Part shown: positions 27,722-37,137 of the stretch, piece after piece
How positions within the stretch are numbered: position 1 is the first letter of the stretch
Layout of the letters: each line of letters opens with the position of its first letter
NCBI GenBank assembly: GCA_947038565.1
Contig: CAMQWP010000001.1
Location: forward strand, 254,381 to 318,380
Reading direction: 5' to 3'
Source of the DNA: an uncultured Clostridia bacterium
GTDB taxonomy: Bacteria > Bacillota > Clostridia > Christensenellales > UBA3700
Length of the DNA stretch: 64,000 nucleotides
The notes under the pieces: generated by a model
The model's input: the letters and a program-made list of their open reading frames with translations, nothing else
What the model was told of the DNA's origin: nothing
The model's database searches: none
Position numbers and translations under genes: made by a program

Positions 27722-30700
27722 TTATGCTTGAGTAGGCATTTTAAACAATAATTTACCATAAGCAAATCCATCAGGAACAAGTCCATCTGTAGTAATATTA
27801 GATAACCCTTTTATTACATCTGATAGAGGAAGTTTGTAGCTATATCCAGTGCCTAGATCAAGGGTTACGGTGTGAGTAAATAGATTTGTAAGAGCCAAGT
27901 CAACCGTAGTAGCCATATCAGAAGTTCCTGTATCTGGCGTTGTCATTAGGATCAAGTAATCGTACTCAGCTTGAGTTAAGTTGTTTATTGTAAGATCTCG
28001 CTGTGTATCCTGATTTTTGATATCCATTAAAATTGTTAGGTAAGCGAACTCTGGCAAGAACTGATTTATTATAGAATTCGTATCACTTGTTATTGATTTT
28101 TTTGGTATCTTGAATGTTGTAGTCAAAGTATCAATATTGTTGTATGTGTCAAATGCTAAACATTCTTTTAGATAAGCATCTTTAGTAAATCCTGTGACAG
28201 GATTTGTTCCCTTGGGGAATACTGCTAGCTTAGATAATGTATATTTTCCCTTGTCTGGAGAATCTGGTGCAGAGATAGATTTAGCTAAAGAATGTCCTAG
28301 TAATAGATCATCAATTATTATTCCATCAGCAGTTTGTGTAGGCGTAGAAGGCGGATTTGCGTCAGTGTACACGTTTCCTTTTCCTTCACCTGTATGAGTT
28401 AAGAACTCGCTTGGGTGATTAAGTTTGTATAGAATACTTCTTAAGTTCTCATCACTTCTATTTGGTTCTGTATCAGAGTAGCCTTTCATCTTAAATGCGA
28501 CCATATCGTAAATATTATTTCCTAGAATGCCGTTGAATGAATCAGTTATATCAGAATATGATGATGTCATCTTTATGCCTTGATCTTCAAAAGATTTTAG
28601 CATTGGCTTGATCTGTTCATCAAGATTTGCAGTGATTTTGTTCACATTAATATCAGTATTTGAGCTAGTGCCTAGTATCTTTAATAGAGCAGTCATTTGC
28701 GTCTCGTCTTTAGTATCGTTTATAGTTATTGATGTTTTTGTACTAGACGTAGAGTTAAGCGGAATGCAAGTATTTATAAAGATGTAAGGTGTAGCGAACT
28801 GTGATAGACTTATATTTCCGCCAGTGCTAGAAGGAGGCGTGGTATTATTTAGAACTCCTACTATTGTTAGGTTCATATTTCCGCTAGCGTCGACAAAAGC
28901 ATTTGATATTGTGAAGTCTTTGTATATAGATATACTTGACTGAATAGAGCTTAAAATATCGCCCTCTAGCAATATTTTTGCGAACTCAAGGCTGTCAATA
29001 TTTATATTGTTATTGCTTGCTGGTTTATCGTTATTTAAGAACTTTGGCACAGTAATTGTGTCATTGATAGACGTACCTATTAGTGATCCGCCGATAGTAG
29101 TCAAGAAATCATACACGTTTTTCTTTGTAGGATCGGAGTTGCTAATATGCCCCGCAGTATTCAAGAACATTTTTTCCTGAAGCTCTCTTTCTACAAAATT
29201 GCCTACGCCGTAAAGATCAATCGGTGCGACAGTATTTGAAACTGTAGTACTGCCTTCGCCAGTCATGTATCCGCCAATGTTATAATAAGAAGATAACACG
29301 CCTTGCATATCATTAGTTGCAACTGCATTATCACTCATGTCGCTAAGGATTTTATATACTGTAGGTAACTGAATACCTCCATCCGCAAGATCTATTGTAA
29401 TAGGAGCTTTTTCAGTACTGCTACCGTTTTGTATTTGCTCAAGTGCTGTATATACTTTGTCGTCAAAAGTCGCAAGTATTACCTCTTTATCAAAAGTAAC
29501 TTCAGAGCTATCAAGAGTAGACATTATCTTAGACAGTGTAGATAGCATTGCATCACTTTCAGCTTGAGAAGAGTTACCTTCGGCGTCAAAGAAATTAAAA
29601 ATTATATTGCTTGAAGACTTCTTAGGATCAGAGTTTCTGACGAAAGGAGTAGTTATCTCTACAAATAAATTTTCGGGGAAAAGCGAAGACATAAGCGTCT
29701 TTAAAGGATTGCCTTCAAGCGAGCTACTGATGATACTCATCAAGTCGATGCTTGCAATTATTTTAAAGCCGTCAAAAGTAGGTGACTTTATCATGTCAAG
29801 CTCTAATATGTTTAGCTTGAAAGGGAAATCAAGTCCTGCGGTCGCAGGCTTATTTATCTGTGCTTGAAGTATTTGCGCGAGAGCATTGTCAGAGAAGTGC
29901 GCAAGAGTGTTTAGCGAGCTTTGATTGTAGTCATACAAGTGTTTTCCATTTGCATCTACATAGTCCACTATATTTATAAGGTTTGGAAGTTTTGAGATAT
30001 TGTTTACGAACTTGTCTGGAGTCCAGTCTGCTGTCGCATGGTTTGAAACGCCATAGCCACTAAACACTTCCTTTATCTCGGCATTATATTTTTCAATAGA
30101 AGTACGGTCTTCTTCTTTGACCATAGTGTTTACATAATCAGTTATAGAAATATCAGGAGTAAGTGAGTGGTCTACAGAATGAAGATGCTTAACCATTAGT
30201 AAAAAGTCAGTACTAGAAACATTTTTAACGTCCATTGCATACATCATTGCTTGAAGGGTGTCGATATTCATGATCCCGCCATCCGTAGAAGATGCGAAAG
30301 AGATGCCTTCATCGCCGACAAGATTGTTGACTTTTTGGAATAAATCGTGTACGGTATTTCCTACTTTATTTAGAATACTAGTAAATTGTCCAGCACCATC
30401 AGCACTTTCGCCACCGCCCTGAAGTCCAAGTACATTATCCATCGCAACGATGATTTTTGACATAAGCTCAGGCTTCATGTGGTTTAGTTGAATGCCCGGA
30501 GAACTAGCAGTTCCTGGAGTAAGTTCCATTGAGAAAAATATAACATCAGGCATAAGTGCAGGGATCATGTTCTTAACAAAGTCAGGAACACCGCCCATGT
30601 TAGCGACCATTGAAGTCATTAAATCACGAATTTTCATAGAAAGAGTTATCTTAAATTTTGCGTTTGAAGTGTCTGCAACGCCTGCAAAAGAAGATTTAAC

Positions 30701-31573
30701 TGCGTCAGAAGTGATGATCACCTGATCTACAGAAAAAGCTTGAGTTAGGGGCATTCCTAATGTTTTCTCGAGTGACGCAAGTGCTTCTATTTCGCTTGCG
30801 ATGCTGAAAGCATCGTCTAATATTGCAGCGAGCATTTTATCTGTAACAGCAAAACCTGGATTCATCGTACCGTCGAAGTTTACAAGCGAAGAAAAGTCGA
30901 ACTCTGTATCCGCAAGAAGTTGATCTAGGAAAGTGTTTCCAGTAGAGCCACTGCCATCAGTTCCGCCGTCGGGTTTTGAATTAATACCGTTTGCTATATC
31001 ACTAATAGTAAGGATTTTATCTATACGAAGAGAATCGCTAAGCCCTTTGTAGAATTTTTCGCTATCTACAGTCGGATCGTACGGATTGGTAACTATTTTA
31101 TCTTTATCAGAAGAGTATAGGTTAAATACAACGTCAAAAGCCTCAAACAAACTCATTTGCGTAATAGGCTGAGCATATTTATTGTAAAGCACTAAACTTG
31201 TGCCGAAAAGACCTCCTACAACTAGTACAAGAGATATTATAATAGAAGAAAAACAGCATAGGCAAGTATGCTTCTTTTTCCCTTTTGAATTATAAGAAGA
31301 TTTTTTGTTTGACTTCTTTTTCCTACGGTTTTTACCTTCTAGAGTATTAGCATTCTCTGACGAGTCGATCAAAGAAGAATCGTCAATAAAAGACACAACA
31401 GTACTTTCTTGCAAGGGATTTGCTTGCTTGTCGCGATAGTATTCCTTTTTTTCTTTTCTAGATAATGTTTTTATGTATTTCTTTTCTTCACGCATTTCTT
31501 GCTCGAGAGCTAATCTCTCGACCTTTGCGCGTTCTTTTTTCGCTCGTTTTTGTTCTTTAAGTTCTTTACTCAT
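27722..31573 (-). CDS. Large membrane-anchored surface protein with degenerate repeats
   Basis: A 1283-residue protein not assigned to a known family. Residues 1-105 are highly charged (KELKEQKRAKKERAKVERL, later NRRKKKSNKK), and one transmembrane segment spans about 108-130 (HTCLCCFSS then hydrophobic). The remaining 1150 residues are rich in Ser, Thr, Asn, Asp and Ile and should lie outside the membrane. They show a diffuse repeat of roughly 250-300 residues, each with a predicted-strand block, an N-D or S-D-E segment and a helix with LSKIMSTLDSS- or LLKILGTSSN-type sequence. The ATG at 31573 follows AAGGAG; an upstream in-frame start at 31645 would overlap plsY. It lies 52 bp after plsY and is probably co-transcribed with it. 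Confidence 0.7.
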   Translation of the reverse strand: MSKELKEQKRAKKERAKVERLALEQEMREEKKYIKTLSRKEKKEYYRDKQANPLQESTVVSFIDDSSLIDSSENANTLEGKNRRKKKSNKKSSYNSKGKKKHTCLCCFSSIIISLVLVVGGLFGTSLVLYNKYAQPITQMSLFEAFDVVFNLYSSDKDKIVTNPYDPTVDSEKFYKGLSDSLRIDKILTISDIANGINSKPDGGTDGSGSTGNTFLDQLLADTEFDFSSLVNFDGTMNPGFAVTDKMLAAILDDAFSIASEIEALASLEKTLGMPLTQAFSVDQVIITSDAVKSSFAGVADTSNAKFKITLSMKIRDLMTSMVANMGGVPDFVKNMIPALMPDVIFFSMELTPGTASSPGIQLNHMKPELMSKIIVAMDNVLGLQGGGESADGAGQFTSILNKVGNTVHDLFQKVNNLVGDEGISFASSTDGGIMNIDTLQAMMYAMDVKNVSSTDFLLMVKHLHSVDHSLTPDISITDYVNTMVKEEDRTSIEKYNAEIKEVFSGYGVSNHATADWTPDKFVNNISKLPNLINIVDYVDANGKHLYDYNQSSLNTLAHFSDNALAQILQAQINKPATAGLDFPFKLNILELDMIKSPTFDGFKIIASIDLMSIISSSLEGNPLKTLMSSLFPENLFVEITTPFVRNSDPKKSSSNIIFNFFDAEGNSSQAESDAMLSTLSKIMSTLDSSEVTFDKEVILATFDDKVYTALEQIQNGSSTEKAPITIDLADGGIQLPTVYKILSDMSDNAVATNDMQGVLSSYYNIGGYMTGEGSTTVSNTVAPIDLYGVGNFVERELQEKMFLNTAGHISNSDPTKKNVYDFLTTIGGSLIGTSINDTITVPKFLNNDKPASNNNINIDSLEFAKILLEGDILSSIQSSISIYKDFTISNAFVDASGNMNLTIVGVLNNTTPPSSTGGNISLSQFATPYIFINTCIPLNSTSSTKTSITINDTKDETQMTALLKILGTSSNTDINVNKITANLDEQIKPMLKSFEDQGIKMTSSYSDITDSFNGILGNNIYDMVAFKMKGYSDTEPNRSDENLRSILYKLNHPSEFLTHTGEGKGNVYTDANPPSTPTQTADGIIIDDLLLGHSLAKSISAPDSPDKGKYTLSKLAVFPKGTNPVTGFTKDAYLKECLAFDTYNNIDTLTTTFKIPKKSITSDTNSIINQFLPEFAYLTILMDIKNQDTQRDLTINNLTQAEYDYLILMTTPDTGTSDMATTVDLALTNLFTHTVTLDLGTGYSYKLPLSDVIKGLSNITTDGLVPDGFAYGKLLFKMPTQA

Positions 31574-31625
31574 AAATAAGCTCCTTGTGTTAAAATGGTT
31601 GCGATAAAATATGCATATAGGCATG

Positions 31626-32309
31626 TCATTTAACGCAGTTATCATCAGGCGAGTCGGTATTTGTAATGTCTTCGCTATCCTGTGTCGTTGTAATTAATGT
31701 AAGACTAAGTTCTTTGCCGTGAATAAGTCTTATAAAGTTAGCTCTGTGAGCTATTGTGACCGTAACTATATATGCACTAGCCATAATTACAGCAACATAC
31801 CAGTATGGCTCACGAAAAACACTATTTAGTGCGATCGCTGTTATAGATGGAATGTATACGCCAATAAGAGAGCCAATAAAACCAGCCTTAGCGACTTTTA
31901 GATATATCAAAAGTATAACAAAGGCTACAGCCCAAGAAACAGTATTTGTTACTGCCAGTACTCCTAGTATAGTTGCAACACCCTTTCCGCCTTTAAACTT
32001 AGTGAAAATAGGGAATATATGTCCAAGCATACAGCTAAATCCAAGTACATAAGGGGCGATATTTGAAAGTTCTTTAAAGGCAAACATGCCTATTAGTGCA
32101 GAGGTAATACCTTTTGCAAAGTCAAGAAAAAACGTTACTATGCCTAGAGTTTTACCTACAGAACGTAACATATTCATTGTTCCGGGGTTGCCAGAACCTA
32201 GCGCCCTTATATCTTTATTTTTAATAGAGCTGATAACAAGTGCAAAATTTATACTGCCAAGCAAATAGCACGCGGGTATAAATATGCAAAATAAAATCCA
32301 ATCTTTCAT
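31626..32309 (-). CDS. plsY: Acyl-phosphate:glycerol-3-phosphate acyltransferase PlsY
   Basis: The first acylation step of phospholipid synthesis, moving the acyl group from acyl-phosphate to glycerol 3-phosphate in the membrane. The 227-residue product has the three family motifs in order: LGSGNPGTMNMLR, the FKGGKGVAT loop, and a late segment around HRANFIRLIHGKE, set among several hydrophobic helices. The C-terminal 25 residues are polar and acidic, an extra tail compared with many PlsY. A promoter lies at 32479-32507. The surface-protein gene follows 52 bp downstream. Confidence 0.93.
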   Translation of the reverse strand: MKDWILFCIFIPACYLLGSINFALVISSIKNKDIRALGSGNPGTMNMLRSVGKTLGIVTFFLDFAKGITSALIGMFAFKELSNIAPYVLGFSCMLGHIFPIFTKFKGGKGVATILGVLAVTNTVSWAVAFVILLIYLKVAKAGFIGSLIGVYIPSITAIALNSVFREPYWYVAVIMASAYIVTVTIAHRANFIRLIHGKELSLTLITTTQDSEDITNTDSPDDNCVK

Positions 32310-32478
32310 GATTCTCCAGTTGCTAGGGAGCAGAAAAGCCGAAGCGATAATCTCGATAACAATAATGATGTTTTAATAGTTTATGTATATAAAAGATTAT
32401 GAGTTAAGGCACCCGAACATATACGGTTAATCTTCATATAAACATATAAAGTATTATATACTTATATTATACTCTATT

Positions 32479-32507
32479 ATTATAACATTAAATACTATAA
32501 AAGTCAA
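32479..32507 (-). promoter_or_regulatory. plsY promoter
   Basis: On the minus strand, TTGACT (32507-32502), a 17-bp spacer and TATAAT (32484-32479). Confidence 0.65.
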
Positions 32508-32602
32508 CGATAATGAAATTTGATAAAAAAGTCGAAAGGCATAGTGAAAGATGCAATAATTAATAAGCACAGAAATATTGTATAACAAGAGGTCTAGGAT
32601 TA

Positions 32603-32639
32603 AAAAGAAAAACACTTGCAAGAAATGCTTGCAAGTGTT
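32603..32639 (-). terminator. Intrinsic terminator after lepB
   Basis: AACACTTGCAAG (32611-32622) and CTTGCAAGTGTT (32628-32639) form a perfect 12-bp stem. On the minus strand a T-rich tract follows it. Confidence 0.85.
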
Positions 32640-32714
32640 AATGATCGTAGATGAGAAAAAAAAGCTCGTTCGTTTATTTTAAAAAGGGTAGTTAAATACA
32701 TCGTGACAAATCAT

Positions 32715-33269
32715 TTAAAGTAGCACGATACCTTTAACTTGATCTGTGCTTATGCATCCGTAGTTTCTGCCGTCCATAGAGCACTCGTAGTTGTCGCCAA
32801 TGGTGAATAGCTCGTCAGCACCGACCGTAAAAGAGTGTTCAGTGTAAAGGGCAGTTAAGAATAAATATTGATCGGATAAAAGCGGAAATGATACTTTTTC
32901 CTCGCTGGCGGTAACTTTTTCTAGTGAAAAAGACGCATAACCGAGGCTATCGGTATGTTTTACCAGATTAAATTTGTCACCTTCTACTCCAACAACACGT
33001 TTGACAACGGTATAATCAGTGTCCACACGCTTGTAAATTATTACATCATCGACGTTTATACTGGTGAATATTCGGCTAACAAATATCATCTCACCATCTT
33101 CTAGCGTTGTCGACATTGAGTCTCCTGATACGAGCATAGGAGTTAACATGAAAGATAGAACTAAAACAAGAACAATCGCAACAAAAATTGCTACGATTAT
33201 TGTAATTTTTAATGGTCCAAACTTCTTTTTTGTCGGCGTGCGAGAAAAGTTGATTTGATCATTTTTCAT
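32715..33269 (-). CDS. lepB: Signal peptidase I
   Basis: A membrane-bound serine protease that removes signal peptides after export. The 184-residue product has a basic start, one transmembrane segment at about 22-45, the catalytic serine S51 in SGDSMSTTLEDGE, the catalytic lysine K90 in VVKRVVGVEGD, and the GDN / SMDGRNYG box near the C-terminus. The proline usual in SMxPTL is replaced by threonine (SMSTTL). An AGGAGG-type site precedes the ATG. It is separate from the lipoprotein genes, which would need signal peptidase II instead. Confidence 0.93.
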   Translation of the reverse strand: MKNDQINFSRTPTKKKFGPLKITIIVAIFVAIVLVLVLSFMLTPMLVSGDSMSTTLEDGEMIFVSRIFTSINVDDVIIYKRVDTDYTVVKRVVGVEGDKFNLVKHTDSLGYASFSLEKVTASEEKVSFPLLSDQYLFLTALYTEHSFTVGADELFTIGDNYECSMDGRNYGCISTDQVKGIVLL

Positions 33270-33324
33270 ATTGGCGCCTCCTTATAGCAAGCACTATAGT
33301 GTTTAATAGAAATATATTAAAGAG

Positions 33325-34989
33325 TTATATCCAAATAATATTGTTAAAAATAACATTTTCAGCGTCAACAAACGAGAATGCTTTGATAAATTCCCATGTT
33401 CGAAGCGGCTTAGAGTCGTTATCTTTGAAGTTTTGTGCGTCTAACGTTAACTTAATCCATTCATCATTTGCAGTAATTGAGATAATTGCAAAATAATCTA
33501 ACAGGTTAGTATCTGTTAATTTAATAGTAAAAGTCTTTGATTCGGGTGTATAACAATCAATCTGCAATGCATTATCAACACTTTTATTTTTGATATCGCC
33601 TATGTTGTAGCAAACTAATTCCTTGCACGAAGAAGTAATCCCCACTATGTCAAGGGGCCCACTTTGTAGAGTAATAGTGTCAGGGTCAATAAGTAAAGAC
33701 TTGTCTTTTAAGTAAAAAGCCCTTGTGCCAAGCGAGCGTTCGTATAAAATACGGTTGTTTTTTACGCTCTTTTTAATCCCTAAAGAAATATCCGCGGGGC
33801 GAAACGAGTCCAGCTCGGTAGTAAGAATAACGTTATTTGAGTAAACGATAGTTACCATAGCGGTAATTTTTTCGTTTAAATCAAAGGCTTTGATAGACGC
33901 TCTACCGTTGCCGTCCATTCCCATGCCTACATTTATAGTTTTCCAACTCATTAATGCACTCGGTGCATTGCCGTACGAAACGTGTAGCTCTGCTTTTAGT
34001 ACTGTTGAAAATCTTACATCTGCGGAAATATCGAAAAACAAACCGCCTTCACTTACCGATCTAGTAAGAGTAGGAGATGTATAATTTTCTTTATCGTCAA
34101 GTATGTTTCCGATTAAGGAAACTATAGACGAACGCGCACGAAAGTCGAGATTTTTATCTGTACCTATCGTAATGATCTCGGCACGATAAGTATCTATAGG
34201 TAACATGTTTATAGTGTTAGCTAGAGATAATATATCATAATCTCTTGAGTTGCTTGCTCCTACAAAAAGCACGGGACAAGTAACAAACTTAGCGTAAGAA
34301 GGGACAGCAAGACCGATTACCCAACGTGTCCTCTCTGCCTCCGCTGAAACGTCAAGAGAAGAGTAATTTGATATATTGCCATTGAATTCACTAAAGCCAG
34401 TATTGTACACTGGTACGATAGCACGTAGTCGATGATCAGTACCAGCTACTTGCCACAAGATATTGGCGCCGGTATTGTGTGCAATACTGACAATACGGGA
34501 ACTATCGCAAGCAGAAAGGCTTTCTATAAAAGTTATTACCCTACGAGCTATCTTCGACCAAAGAAATATCGAGCAATTTTCTATGCCAAACTTTGCAGTA
34601 TTGAAGTGTTCTCCACTATTTTTAATATTACCATAATCAAGGCTATTAGGATAGTGCGTGTACAAGTTGCTTTTTGCGTCGATTCCCCTGTAATCAAAAG
34701 AAACAACAGTATAGCCTAATTTAATAAAGTGCATAACATTTTCTATATTATCATCGGGATAAAACTCGTCAATAAACATGATTGTTGGATTGTTTATAGA
34801 ATTTGGACGACAAAAAGATTTTGCATAAACGCGAATTTCACCATCCTCTGCAGTAAGCGCAGTAAAGTAATATTCAGTAATTGCAATGTTATTAACTATT
34901 TCATATCCCACAATGCTAACATTGAGCGGAGTACAGTAGTTGTCAAAATCCTGCCAAAGCTGGACAGGTGTTAAAGTCTTTTTTTCCAT
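33325..34989 (-). CDS. Alpha/beta-hydrolase-like protein lacking the nucleophile serine
   Basis: A 554-residue protein without a signal peptide. Residues 50-300 look like an acetylxylan-esterase or cocaine-esterase type alpha/beta hydrolase: LGYTVVSFDYRG (about 91-102), an elbow region at 165-180, and TCPVLFVGASNSRDYD. At the nucleophile elbow the sequence is AHNTG (170-174), so asparagine 172 stands where GxSxG would have serine. The second half, about 300-554, is rich in beta strands, as in X-Pro dipeptidyl-peptidase and CocE relatives. It may be a non-catalytic relative or use another residue. It has its own upstream gap and ends 55 bp before lepB. Confidence 0.6.
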   Translation of the reverse strand: MEKKTLTPVQLWQDFDNYCTPLNVSIVGYEIVNNIAITEYYFTALTAEDGEIRVYAKSFCRPNSINNPTIMFIDEFYPDDNIENVMHFIKLGYTVVSFDYRGIDAKSNLYTHYPNSLDYGNIKNSGEHFNTAKFGIENCSIFLWSKIARRVITFIESLSACDSSRIVSIAHNTGANILWQVAGTDHRLRAIVPVYNTGFSEFNGNISNYSSLDVSAEAERTRWVIGLAVPSYAKFVTCPVLFVGASNSRDYDILSLANTINMLPIDTYRAEIITIGTDKNLDFRARSSIVSLIGNILDDKENYTSPTLTRSVSEGGLFFDISADVRFSTVLKAELHVSYGNAPSALMSWKTINVGMGMDGNGRASIKAFDLNEKITAMVTIVYSNNVILTTELDSFRPADISLGIKKSVKNNRILYERSLGTRAFYLKDKSLLIDPDTITLQSGPLDIVGITSSCKELVCYNIGDIKNKSVDNALQIDCYTPESKTFTIKLTDTNLLDYFAIISITANDEWIKLTLDAQNFKDNDSKPLRTWEFIKAFSFVDAENVIFNNIIWI

Positions 34990-35309
34990 AATTGTATTAT
35001 AACAAAGATTGAATGATATTGCAAGCTAATAAAATGTTTTAGAAGGAATACGACAAGAATAAGTAAAAAACATTACAAAACACAGATAAAAAAGTTCATT
35101 CACCTGTACAAATTGAATACTACGTAATGCAAATTTTGACAAAAAGAAACAGGCATGGACATAAAATGGCTAGAAAAAATTAACAAAAGCGTACATAATC
35201 TTGTCGAAATGTAGTATAATGAAACGGTAGATAAAAATAAAAAAAATTATTAACTTCTTATATAGTTGTTATAAACCTATTAATAGTGAAAAAACTGGGG
35301 AGGTCGGGT

Positions 35310-36068
35310 ATGGTAAAATTTGAAAGAAAACAACTGATAGAGTCACAGGTGGATGCCTATCTATATTCGATTAAAAACTTATTATATAGTATGATTATTG
35401 CACATGTATTAGTATTGATAACGGCGCTAGTATTCGTTGTGTTTGTCAACTATTGCGTGGCACTAGTTTTTGAAGCATTGCTGATGTGTTTTACTAGTTT
35501 TATATATGTTAAAGAAAGCAACAAGATAATAAAAATGCGAAAGGGAAAAATGCAAGTATTGGAAAGTTTGTCCGTGCAGATAAATGAAGATAAAATAAGT
35601 TTCGAAAGTGAAATACTAAACAAAAATAATGGACGAAAAAACGCAATGGATTTCGCTAAATTATCACGAGCAAAACAGCTTAAAATAATGGTAAAAAATA
35701 CTGACGAAACGCATGAAGTCACGTATGTAGATGTTGACAAATACGTCACAAATTTTACGGTCGCTGATGTGGGAAAAATAGTAAAAATAGATGGCTCACT
35801 AAATGAAGAAAATACTGATATTAAAGTAGCTAAAAAAGAAAAAAATTCTCATCAAAAAGCAAAAGAAAAATCAGTACCAGTTGAGAAGTATTTTGTGCTG
35901 TATAATATATCTGTTAAGGATATAAAAAAAGTGAGAGAATTTCCAACTTTTATTATCATTTATGCAAAAGGTGGCAGTGTGATAAAGCTACCTGTTTCCA
36001 GCGAAAAAAGAGAAACTTATGATGAATTGTCCGCACTAACCCCTCGACGTTACCGAGTTGTATGCTAA
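35310..36068 (+). CDS. Two-helix membrane protein, YcxB-like
   Basis: A 252-residue protein with two adjacent hydrophobic segments (about 25-70) and a soluble remainder. The last 60 residues, with VKDIKKVREFPTFIIIYAK and IKLPV, resemble the YcxB-type C-terminal domain. A lysine-rich insertion (about 170-200) sits in between. The ATG at 35310 follows GGGGAGG; an in-frame GTG at 35286 lies upstream of that site. Its end overlaps the radical SAM gene by 7 bp, so the two are co-translated. The function is not known. Confidence 0.55.
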   Translation: MVKFERKQLIESQVDAYLYSIKNLLYSMIIAHVLVLITALVFVVFVNYCVALVFEALLMCFTSFIYVKESNKIIKMRKGKMQVLESLSVQINEDKISFESEILNKNNGRKNAMDFAKLSRAKQLKIMVKNTDETHEVTYVDVDKYVTNFTVADVGKIVKIDGSLNEENTDIKVAKKEKNSHQKAKEKSVPVEKYFVLYNISVKDIKKVREFPTFIIIYAKGGSVIKLPVSSEKRETYDELSALTPRRYRVVC

Positions 36069-36961
36069 ATTCAGCAGAAACGAGCACTATATGTACCGCC
36101 TGTCCAAGAGAGTGTGGAGTAGATAAAGTGATAGAAAATGGCGTGTGTGGTGTAGGAAAATTACGTATTGCAAGGAGTGGATTTCATTACGGAGAAGAGC
36201 CAATTATAAGCGGAGAAAATGGCTCGGGAACTATATTTTTTTCTGGCTGTAATTTAAGGTGCGTTTATTGCCAAAATTATGAAGTGTCTACTATGGCAAA
36301 AGGTGTAAATATAACGATAAATAATCTAGTAGAAATTATAAAAAAAATTGAAGGTGAAGGAGCTAATAATATCAACTTAGTTACGCCCTCACATTATCAT
36401 AATGAGATCATGAAAACATTAGATATATACAAGCCAAATATACCTATTTGTTATAACACTTCTAGCTATGATAAAGTGCAATCTATTTATCAACTAAAAG
36501 ATTATGTTGACATATATCTTGCAGATCTTAAATATATGCAAAATGATACTGCAAAAACCCTATCAAAAGCAGAAAATTACCCGCAAATAGCTACCTCAGC
36601 ATTGCTAGCAATGAGAGATACCGTAGGTGAGGATGTTGTGGAAAATGGACTGATGAAAAAAGGTCTAATAGTAAGGCATTTAGTATTGCCGAACTACATG
36701 GATAATAGTAAAAAAGTAATAGACTGGATAGTGGAAAACTTAGGAATAGATACTTATATATCAATAATGAGTCAGTATGTTCCTTGTGGAGAAGCAGTAA
36801 ATATTAAGGAGCTAAACAGGACACTAAAGCCCTTAGAGTATAAGTTGATAACTAACTATGCTATTAAAAATAAGTTAAATAATGTATTCTTTCAGGAGTT
36901 GACTTCTGGAGATGTTAAGTATATTCCAGAGTTTTTTGGGGATAGTAATAAGGAGATATGA
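36062..36961 (+). CDS. Radical SAM protein, PflA-like (COG1313 type)
   Basis: A 299-residue radical S-adenosylmethionine enzyme. The 4Fe-4S cluster motif is C63-x3-C67-x2-C70 in SGCNLRCVYCQN. A cysteine-rich head, CTACPRECGVDK then GVCGVGK (11-32), precedes it, and VTPSHYHNEI and YLADLKYM follow. This layout matches the COG1313 group annotated as putative pyruvate formate-lyase activating enzymes, distinct from PflA itself. No glycyl radical enzyme is nearby, so the target is unknown. It overlaps its neighbours on both sides (7 bp and 4 bp), suggesting a three-gene operon. Confidence 0.85.
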   Translation: MLNSAETSTICTACPRECGVDKVIENGVCGVGKLRIARSGFHYGEEPIISGENGSGTIFFSGCNLRCVYCQNYEVSTMAKGVNITINNLVEIIKKIEGEGANNINLVTPSHYHNEIMKTLDIYKPNIPICYNTSSYDKVQSIYQLKDYVDIYLADLKYMQNDTAKTLSKAENYPQIATSALLAMRDTVGEDVVENGLMKKGLIVRHLVLPNYMDNSKKVIDWIVENLGIDTYISIMSQYVPCGEAVNIKELNRTLKPLEYKLITNYAIKNKLNNVFFQELTSGDVKYIPEFFGDSNKEI

Positions 36962-37137
36962 AAATGTTTGAGATGATAGAGATTAAATATGAGGTGGTAG
37001 ATATAAGTGGCGACTATGTGACATGCTTATCCGAGAAGGGTTCGACTACTAATATTGCTATTTATCTTTTGCCAGACGGCATAGATATCGGTGATAAGCT
37101 ACTCTATAAAGATTTGTCTTACGAGAAAATAAGTTAG
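36958..37137 (+). CDS. Small DUF3006-like protein
   Basis: A 59-residue reading frame whose ATG overlaps the stop of the radical SAM gene (ATGA). It begins MKMFEMIEIKYEVVDISGDY and continues with a polar stretch and LLPDGIDIGDKLLYKD. The E-x-D/G-x-x-V start and the P-x-G-x-x-x-G-D motif are those of DUF3006, a family of tiny beta-rich proteins of unknown role. An AGGAG site lies 4 bp before the ATG. Confidence 0.6.
   Translation: MKMFEMIEIKYEVVDISGDYVTCLSEKGSTTNIAIYLLPDGIDIGDKLLYKDLSYEKIS

Larger units (their letters stand above)
32310..32714. other. plsY-lepB intergenic region
   Basis: A 405-bp gap between two minus-strand genes. It holds the lepB terminator and the plsY promoter described below, and leaves about 165 bases of untranslated plsY leader with no recognised riboswitch. 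Confidence 0.6.

Noticed and set aside
32310..32714. A tRNA or riboswitch in the plsY-lepB gap
   Set aside because: No cloverleaf with a TTCGA-type loop and no known riboswitch core could be fitted. The only clear structure is the lepB terminator.
36062..36961. Calling the radical SAM protein pyruvate formate-lyase activating enzyme (pflA)
   Set aside because: The cysteine-rich head and sequence layout fit the COG1313 group, and no pyruvate formate-lyase gene is nearby.
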